From Symbiodinium natans (lineage: Eukaryota > Sar > Dinophyceae > Suessiales > Symbiodiniaceae), in contig CAJNDS010000358.1 of the NCBI GenBank assembly GCA_905221605.1, forward strand, positions 901,001 to 965,000: a stretch of DNA of 64,000 nucleotides, in the 5' to 3' direction. Within the stretch, counting starts at the first letter, position 1, and every line of letters begins with the position of its first letter. Under the pieces are notes generated by a model. That model was not told where the DNA came from. It ran no database searches and saw only the letters and a program-made list of their open reading frames with translations. The translations under genes and the position numbers were made by a program. Positions 57,991 through 64,000 of this stretch are shown here, piece by piece.

Positions 57991-58331
57991 GGTTCAGGCG
58001 AGGCTTTACAGGTTCTCTTCAAGATCTGTTTAGTGCTTCCAGGGTTTTTCAATTTGTAGAGTTCTCGGGCGTTTACGGACCAATATCGTGTTTATGTGTA
58101 GGGCAGGGTTGCTTCTAGTTACTGATTCTAGTTCTTTTGTCAACACGGGCTTCGGAAGCTATATATATATATATGTATATATGTATATATGTATATATGT
58201 ATATGTGTATATGTGTATATGTTTATATGTTTATATTTATAGATGTATGTATACGTATGTATGGGGTAAATAGGGCCTATATAACGTTTATGGGGCTTAG
58301 GTCTAGTGATGTTTCTGGCGAAGTGATAGCC

Positions 58332-58502
58332 TACTTGGAGGTTCATTAGGGTACTTCTTAAGTAGGGCTACAAGTAGGGCAACTGTGGTTGCAACCCTAC
58401 CATTTAACCTACTGGGTCTAGGGTTTAGGTTTGTTTTTGTGTTTTAGGGTTTAGGGTTTAGGGTTTAGGGTTTCTACTTATGAGTACCCATGAACCTCCA
58501 AG
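58332..58502. mobile_element. Introner, family C, with telomere-like units in its middle
   Basis: ACTTGGAGGTTCATTAGGGT and GTACCCATGAACCTCCAAGT arms; the centre (58417-58475) has become TTTAGGG repeats. Confidence 0.75.
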
Positions 58503-58601
58503 TACTGGGTGGACAGCTCCTCGTGTGCACCCTAAACCCTAAACCCTAAACCCTAAACCCTAAACCCTAAACCCTAAACCCTAAACCCTAAACGTGCTTA
58601 G

Positions 58602-61345
58602 GCATTCTTTGCTTCCACGGCTTCGTGCAGAATGGTGTCGGGGCCGAGCCTGCTGAACTTGCAATCTTGTCCTCAAGCCTGGCCTCCCATCGTGTTAGGG
58701 TTCAGGGTTCAGGGTTCAGGGTTCAGGGTTCAGGGTTTAGGGTTTAGGGTTTAGGGTTTAGGGTTTAGGGTTTAGGGTTTAGGGTTTAGGGTTTAGGGTT
58801 TAGGGTTTAGGGTTTAGGGTTAGAGTGGGCACGTTAAGGGTGGTTCCTCTTCTAGGTGCCTGCAGAATAGAATCCCTTTCAAGGAGGGCCTTCAGAACGG
58901 ACTTAAATTTTGCACAGCCCCTGAACATCCCTCAACGTTATCATCAAGCCCCAAAATCCTAAACCCTAAGCCCTAACCCTACGTACCCTAAACCCTAAAC
59001 CCTAAACCCTAAACCCTAAACCCTAAACCCTAAACCCGGCAAGCAGAGGCGACATTCTCAAGCAGAAGACCGGTTCACTGCGTCGTGCCTTGAAAGGCTG
59101 CGAGCGCGCTTGCCCAGGAGATTATTCAGGGGCTGAGGGTTTAGGGATTAGAGTTTAGGATTTTCAGACTTCGGCCCTCAGGGGTCTGCAGAATGTCCAA
59201 CATGCTTTTGCTCTTCTTGGGGTGGCCCAATCTTTGCAGGGACCTGGTGATTGGGCTGTGTTAGGGTACTACAATAACCCCCAACTTGGAGGTTCTTATT
59301 AACCAACTATAACTGTACTTATAGCCCGCTTATAAGCCCCTTAAGTGCCTCAAGATGGTTCTAAGTACAGTTATAAGTACAGTTATAGTTGGTAAACCCT
59401 AAACCCTAAACCCTAAACCCTAAACCCTAAACCCTAAACCTCCAGGAAGGGCCCGAAGGTTGGAAGGGTAGGCCGTCGGGTTTGGATCATATTTGGGCTA
59501 GGGGTGGGGTGTCGGTTTAGGGTTTAGGGTTTAGGGTTTAGGCTTTAGGGGTTAGGGGTTAGGGGTAACCAATTATATCTTCCTTCTCTTGTAAGCCCAG
59601 GGGCTTCTGACCTTGGGGTCTTCTAAGCTCTAAAGCCTACATCTGGGTTTTGGAGTGCTATACTTTAATACTTTTTGTCGTGCTGGGTTCCAATTGCAGC
59701 TACGTCTACCTTAAAAGTATATACTTTTGTCTACTCCAAAGTAGGGAGATAAACCCTCGCCTTCTATAAGGTTCGTCTTCCTGGATGCTCCGCACTCTGC
59801 CGCCGGAGCCTTCCCGGACTGCTTCCCGGGATGGTTTAGGTTTAGGGTTTAGGGTTTAGGGTTTGGGGTTTGGGGTTTAGGGTTTAGGGTTTAGGGTTTA
59901 GGGTTTAGGGACGAGGTGTAAGAGTTCCACGGGCAGTCGACCAAGAAGGCCCTAACACAAAGCCCCGCCACCATTCTAAGGTTAGTTTCATGGGCCCATA
60001 CTGTGGTTCCCCTCAGCTCCTTTATGGGTTCTGAAGTATTCCTGGCAGTAGAGTAGGTAACCTTTAACCTTTTTGGGGTAATACAATCCCCTTATAATCC
60101 CAAAGGTTAACCTTTAATTCCCCTAGGTTACTGGACAACTAAGTATAGGCCTTTAATTTGTGTAGGGTAGATACGGGGTATACAAGGGGCACCCTGTTAA
60201 GCGCCCATCTCTTGCAGGTGCTGAAAGCCTTACCCCTGTCACTGCATGTTTGACCTCCACCGTGCTAGGCTCTAAACCCTAAATCCTAAACCCTAAATCC
60301 TAAACCCTAAACCCTAAACCCTAAACCCTGAACCCTAAACCCTAAACCCTAAGCGTGAGACTCGGGCCCGCAGGAGAAGAGCCTCGAGACGGATGATGCG
60401 CCTCTCTTAGCCTGAAACCTCCTTAACTTCTTGCTCTGCTTTAAACGCCATGCTGGGCTCACGACATGAGTGCCCTTCTTGGGTCCTCTAGAAAGTATGG
60501 CCCTAAACCCTAAACCCTAAACCCTAAACCCTAAACCCTAAACCCTAAACCCTAAACCCTAAACCCCAACGAGGGAAGCACGGCACCCGTAAAAAAGAAG
60601 GAGCCCCAAAAAGGGAAGTAGGGCACCCTTAAAAGCCAGCAGGGGCTACTAGGGTTTAGGGTTTCGGGTTTAGGGTGTAGGGTTTAGGGTTTAGGGTTTA
60701 GGGTTTAGGGGGCTGAGATTTATCATAGCCCATGCAGGAAGACAGGACCCCCCAAAAGGCAGCCGAATGAAGAGAACTGCCCTAAACCGTGAACCCTCAA
60801 CCCTCAACCCTAAACCCTGGACCATAAACCCTAAACCCTAAACCCTAAACCCTAAACCCTAAACCCTAAACCCTAAACCCTAAACCCTAAACCCTAAACC
60901 CTAAACCCTAAACCTAAACCCTAAACCCTAAACCCTCCCTAACCCTAAACCCTAAACCCCAAGCCCATGTGCGCTGCACGGCATGTGAGGCTGCAGCAGC
61001 CGAAGGCGCCAGTGGAGTGAGCCCAGTGGTCACGTAGCACGCGGAATCTGACGAGACATGGTTTAGGGTTTAGGGTTTAGGGTTTAGGGTTTAGGGTTTA
61101 GGGTTTAGGGTTTAGGGTTTAGGGTTTAGGGTTTAGGCTTTCGGCACTGCGCATGGCTACTTCGTCCTGCCCCCCCCCCCCCCCCCACCCAAAACCCTAA
61201 ACCCTGAACCCTGAACCCTAAACCCTGCCAGGTGTTGGCCCACGTGGTTGGTGGGTCTCCGGGGAAAACGCCCAGAAGCGCGCGGGAGAGGTGTTCGCAG
61301 GGATGCCTTTCTCAAGGGATTCTCGAGGGCAGCCCGCTACGCGCC
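58602..61345 (+). CDS. FSH1-type serine hydrolase, partial exon set
   Basis: Exon 58602-58691 (acceptor GTGCTTAG|) reads ILCFHGFVQNGVGAEPAELA, matching the start of FSH1/OVCA2-like hydrolases (I-L-C-x-H-G-x-x-Q-N). Exon 59047-59137 gives ILKQKTGSLRRALKGCERA, matching the R-T-G-x-L-R-x-x-L that follows. Exon 59771-59833 gives FVFLDAPHSAAGAFPDCFPG, the conserved D-A-P-h block. Exon 61232-about 61340 gives GPRGWWVSGENAQKRAGEVF, fitting the W-W segment. The G-x-S-x-G nucleophile, aspartate and histidine exons were not found, so exons are missing or extend beyond 61.3 kb. The family comprises small alpha/beta hydrolases of poorly known substrate. Introners C (59284-59446) and J (60046-60143) lie in its introns. 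Confidence 0.6.
58729..58820 (+). repeat. TTTAGGG array
   Basis: About thirteen units, preceded by five TTCAGGG units, in the FSH1-like gene's first visible intron. Confidence 0.95.
59284..59446. mobile_element. Introner, family C, with a telomere-like array near its right end
   Basis: ACTTGGAGGTTCTTATTAAC and AGTACAGTTATAGTTGGTAA arms. A CCCTAAA run (59393-59438) replaces the stretch that normally precedes CCTCCAAG. Confidence 0.75.
60046..60143 (+). mobile_element. Introner, family J, second copy
   Basis: Nearly identical to 51812-51910 over about 98 bases; TAT/GTAT flanks both sides. Confidence 0.8.
60503..60563 (-). repeat. CCCTAAA array
   Basis: About eight units. Larger arrays in this part: 60826-60911 (CCCTAAA), 61061-61135 (TTTAGGG). 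Confidence 0.95.
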
Positions 61346-61538
61346 TAAACCCTGCAAACCCTCGTAAAACCTCTTAAACAAACCCTGTATGGCCATGTCC
61401 TACACGATGGTCCGTTTTGGGGTATCCTAAACATTAGGAGCCTTATGACAGTAAACCCAAAAAAGAGACCACACTGTCCATATAGCCTGTATGTAACCCA
61501 CGCCACCCTAAACCCCAAGCCCTTAACCTTACCCTTGT

Positions 61539-61697
61539 CTACTGTTTGCTCAAGAAACCCCTAAAAACACAAACATTCTTCCTTACAAGCGAAATATGGG
61601 GATTATTTTCTTTCATGGTTCGGGGGTTCTTAAGCATTTAGTAGGGGAATATGGGTAATATTATCTTACATGGTTGGGGTTCTTGAGAATTAGTAGT
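61539..61697. mobile_element. Introner, family E, with a duplicated right arm
   Basis: CTACTGTTTGCTCAAGAAAC to GTTCTTAAGCATTTAGTAG (61645), then a second right-arm copy GGGGTTCTTGAGAATTAGTAG, shown here by its position 61677-61697. Confidence 0.7.
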
Positions 61698-61773
61698 TGT
61701 GGAACCCCGCGAAGCCACACACTCGCAAGGCGTGGGTCCGGCCTGCGCAGTGCGAGACCCAGTCAAACGAGAG
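61692..61773 (+). CDS. Possible exon, unrecognised
   Basis: Reads VEPREATHSQGVGPACAVRD and PVKRER, ending at a telomere-like donor. Composition only. Confidence 0.3.
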
Positions 61774-62618
61774 AGGGTTTAGGGTTTAGTGTTTAATTAG
61801 GGTTTACTTAAATTAGGTTGAATTAGGGTAGAATTAGGGTTAATTATTAGGGGATAATTAGGGTTTCATTCGGGTACAATTAGGTTTTTTGGGGGTGTTT
61901 TTTGGGTGTTTCGGGTCTTGGGTTCATGGGGATCACTGTCTAGGGCCTGGGAAGCCCCAAAACCCTAAACCCCAGACCCTGTCGATCTGCGAAAGCGTAT
62001 GATCTATGACATATTTTGCTGGGCCGGAAGCAATGTCCATGCACCTTCAGCCATGCACTTATGCCCTTCTTGAGGATCTACCAACAGGGATCCCCCCCAA
62101 AAACTAGCGACCATCGTTTGTAGGACTGTGAGGCTTTTGCGCTCCCCCCTCCCACCCCGCGCCTGAACCTGACTCGAGGTCCTACGCTTGCGTTGGCTTC
62201 GAAGAAGGCACCACCCCACCCTATGGTAAGAGTTAGGAGTCGGTTTTTTTGGGTTTAGGGTTTAGGGTTTAGGGATTAGGGTCTTTAGGTAGGCTTCAGG
62301 GTTGATGAAGGGCACAGATTTCAGGGGATTTTCGACTCCACAAACCGTACAAACCCGCCACCGGGTTTCTGCTCAGGGCTACCTACTTCCCTCATAAGCT
62401 CGGCACACCTGAGCTGTTCAGGACTTTGACTTAAGTGTTTTAGGGTTTAGGGTTTAGGGGCTTAGGGAGTTGAAACGAAGTTGTGTGAGGTTCTGCGTGT
62501 TGGAACATCTGTGAACCGTGGACTAAAGGTGAAACGGATCTTCTTAGGTTTGTGAGCTGAGTGCCACCAGCTTTTGTAGAGTCCCACGTCTGCTTTCCTC
62601 CCATCCCAAGTGGCTCCA

Positions 62619-62725
62619 CTACTGTTTTACGAACCCCCAAAATAAAAGATAGCAATCCACATATTGCCCCACTGATAAGGAGACATTTTGGGGGAGGGTT
62701 GGGGGGTTCTTTAAGCAAATAGTAG
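62619..62725. mobile_element. Introner, family E
   Basis: CTACTGTTTTACGAACCCCC and GGGTTCTTTAAGCAAATAGTAG (last 16 bases TTTAAGCAAATAGTAG), with ATTGCCCCACTGATAAGG in the centre. Confidence 0.75.
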
Positions 62726-62904
62726 CAGCTCTCCCTAAACCCTAAACCCTCAACCCTAAACCCTAAACCCTCCACCCTAAACCTTCGTCCACAGGCGTCA
62801 CATCTGCCCGAGAGGCTGCATCTCGAGCTTGCGAGGCGTGATCCCTGAAAGGAAAAGCTGGGCATGCTTCTTCTGACATTCTGAGGGGCTCCACATGATG
62901 TCGG

Positions 62905-62975
62905 GTTTAGGGTTTAGGGTTTAGGGTTTAGGGTTTAGGGTTTAGGGTTTAGGGTTTAGGGTTTAGGGTTTAGGG
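62905..62975 (+). repeat. TTTAGGG array
   Basis: About ten perfect units. A further array of nine units is at 63776-63836. Confidence 0.95.
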
Positions 62976-63219
62976 TCATCTCTTCTGGCAGTCAGCAAGT
63001 CCAGCTTCAAAAGGGTCATCAGGTCTTTTGACAAAACGGCCTCTCCGCCACACAGCTTCCGACGAGTACTAGCGATTTGCTGCAGGCCATGCAGACATGT
63101 GAGTCGCACGCATGTCGTCACAGATGCATCGGGGCATATGGGGGTTTCCGAAAATGGAGGAGTGCCCTTTTTGGGACTTTGGGCAATGGCAATACAGACT
63201 GCCTGCCATGTCACGTGAG

Positions 63220-63366
63220 CTTTACTTCCGCATGCACATGGAAAGCCAGAGTGAAGGTTTTCTCCGAGACGCTTGTTTTGACTCTCTTTGCAGGATGGCC
63301 AGCAGTTTGATGGTGCCTTCGGCCCAGAAAGATGTGGGGTGCATGTGGCTACGTGATGCAAATTAA
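63220..63366 (+). CDS. Possible terminal exon, unrecognised
   Basis: After CACGTGAG| reads LYFRMHMESQSEGFLRDACF, DSLCRMASSLMVPSAQKDVG, CMWLRDAN and TAA (63364-63366). A left-arm remnant of family H lies just upstream (63139-63180). The minus strand is also open, so strand is not certain. Confidence 0.4.
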   Translation, partial: LYFRMHMESQSEGFLRDACFDSLCRMASSLMVPSAQKDVGCMWLRDAN

Positions 63367-63500
63367 GGGCTAGGGTAAGGAGTGGCTAGAAGCTGCAGCA
63401 GCGCCAAAGTAGCCTCGGCCTTGTAAAACCGCTCAAGACCTCATGTCTGTTCAAGGTCCTCGCCTTCTCACAAGGATGCGCAGCTTGGGCCTCAAATCCT

Positions 63501-63676
63501 GCTATTTGCTTGAGAACCCCAAAAGAATAAAAAACAATCACCCCTATATTAACTCAATAAGGAAGTGTATATATATATATATTTATTTATTTATTTATTT
63601 ATTTTATTTAACTATTTATGTGTTGTATTTATATATTGTTTTTGGTGGTGGGGGGGGGGTTCTTAAGCAATTAGTA
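63501..63676. mobile_element. Introner, family E, with an AT microsatellite inside
   Basis: GCTATTTGCTTGAGAACCCC and TTCTTAAGCAATTAGTAG ends; the centre has expanded into TATATA and TTTATTTA repeats (63565-63610). Confidence 0.7.
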
Positions 63677-64000
63677 GAATCAGCTCATGCCACCATGCAG
63701 TAGCAGCCTGTGGGTGTCGAGGCTCAGACGAGACCCCCTGCGCTGGGCAGCCTGCCTCTCCTGACAACCCTAAACGGTTTAGGGTTTAGGGTTTAGGGTT
63801 TAGGGTTTAGGGTTTAGGGTTTAGGGTTTAGGGTTTACAAACCCCATGAAAACCCTCTACATCCTACAAACAATTATCAGCTCAAACCCCTAAACTACCC
63901 CTAAACTACTGCTCAGATCTGATCTCGGGCTATGCCCCCCTCCACGCCCCTCCCTCCCTCAACGCCAACCCCGAAACTCTCAACAGAAACCCTTACCTCC

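Noticed and set aside
57733-58059. Gly-, Val- or Trp-rich proteins around 57.9 kb
   Set aside because: Products of the (TGG)n microsatellite.
1-64000. Window read as a true chromosome end because of abundant TTTAGGG
   Set aside because: Arrays are short, alternate in orientation and are separated by exons throughout; neither window edge ends in a terminal array.

Overview
The window looks like dinoflagellate nuclear DNA, most likely Suessiales/Symbiodiniaceae-like. Supporting signs are: the plant-type telomere motif TTTAGGG/CCCTAAA scattered through almost the whole window in both orientations; genes broken into many short exons; introns that begin GC or GA as well as GT; many short palindromic elements sitting exactly between exons (introners); and a non-LTR retrotransposon whose reverse-transcriptase motif (GGEQGDPLMP) and C-terminal GGRW motif I recall from symbiotic dinoflagellates. 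The lineage is inference. Every supportable exon reads on the + strand. Exons were joined by eye from reading frame, splice dinucleotides and family motifs, so boundaries are good to a few bases at best.

Layout. 0.5-15.8 kb: isolated exons of unrecognised genes between telomere-like arrays, a higher-order tandem repeat (4.5-5.5 kb), a Merlin/ISXO2-like transposon (7.15-7.88 kb) and several introners, two of them nested. 15.9-29.0 kb: a gene of at least 18 exons encoding a von Willebrand A domain followed by an alpha-kinase domain (VwkA-like). 29.2-30.1 kb: a small unrecognised gene. 30.9-37.7 kb: an island with no telomere-like motif, holding a GC-rich minisatellite, three non-LTR retrotransposon fragments and a two-exon sulfotransferase-like gene. 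39.4-49.4 kb: a calcium-dependent protein kinase (CDPK). Only 73 bp further on starts a CCCH zinc-finger gene (49.4-51.6 kb). 52-64 kb: more unassigned exons, then an FSH1-type serine hydrolase gene (58.6-61.3 kb) and scattered exons.

The most notable structure is the introners. I count a dozen or more families of short inverted-repeat elements with about 65 copies. At nine positions in recognised genes, removing the element plus one copy of a 3-5 bp target duplication restores the reading frame. In those cases the element supplies the 3' AG and the duplicated host bases (GCA, GAC, GAT, GCC, GTC, GTTT) supply the 5' donor. Many copies carry a telomere-like array in the middle of their palindrome, and telomere-like arrays also abut exons directly, supplying G|GTTTAG donors or TTTAG| acceptors. 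Together the window suggests introns built by small DNA transposons and then enlarged by telomere-repeat insertion.
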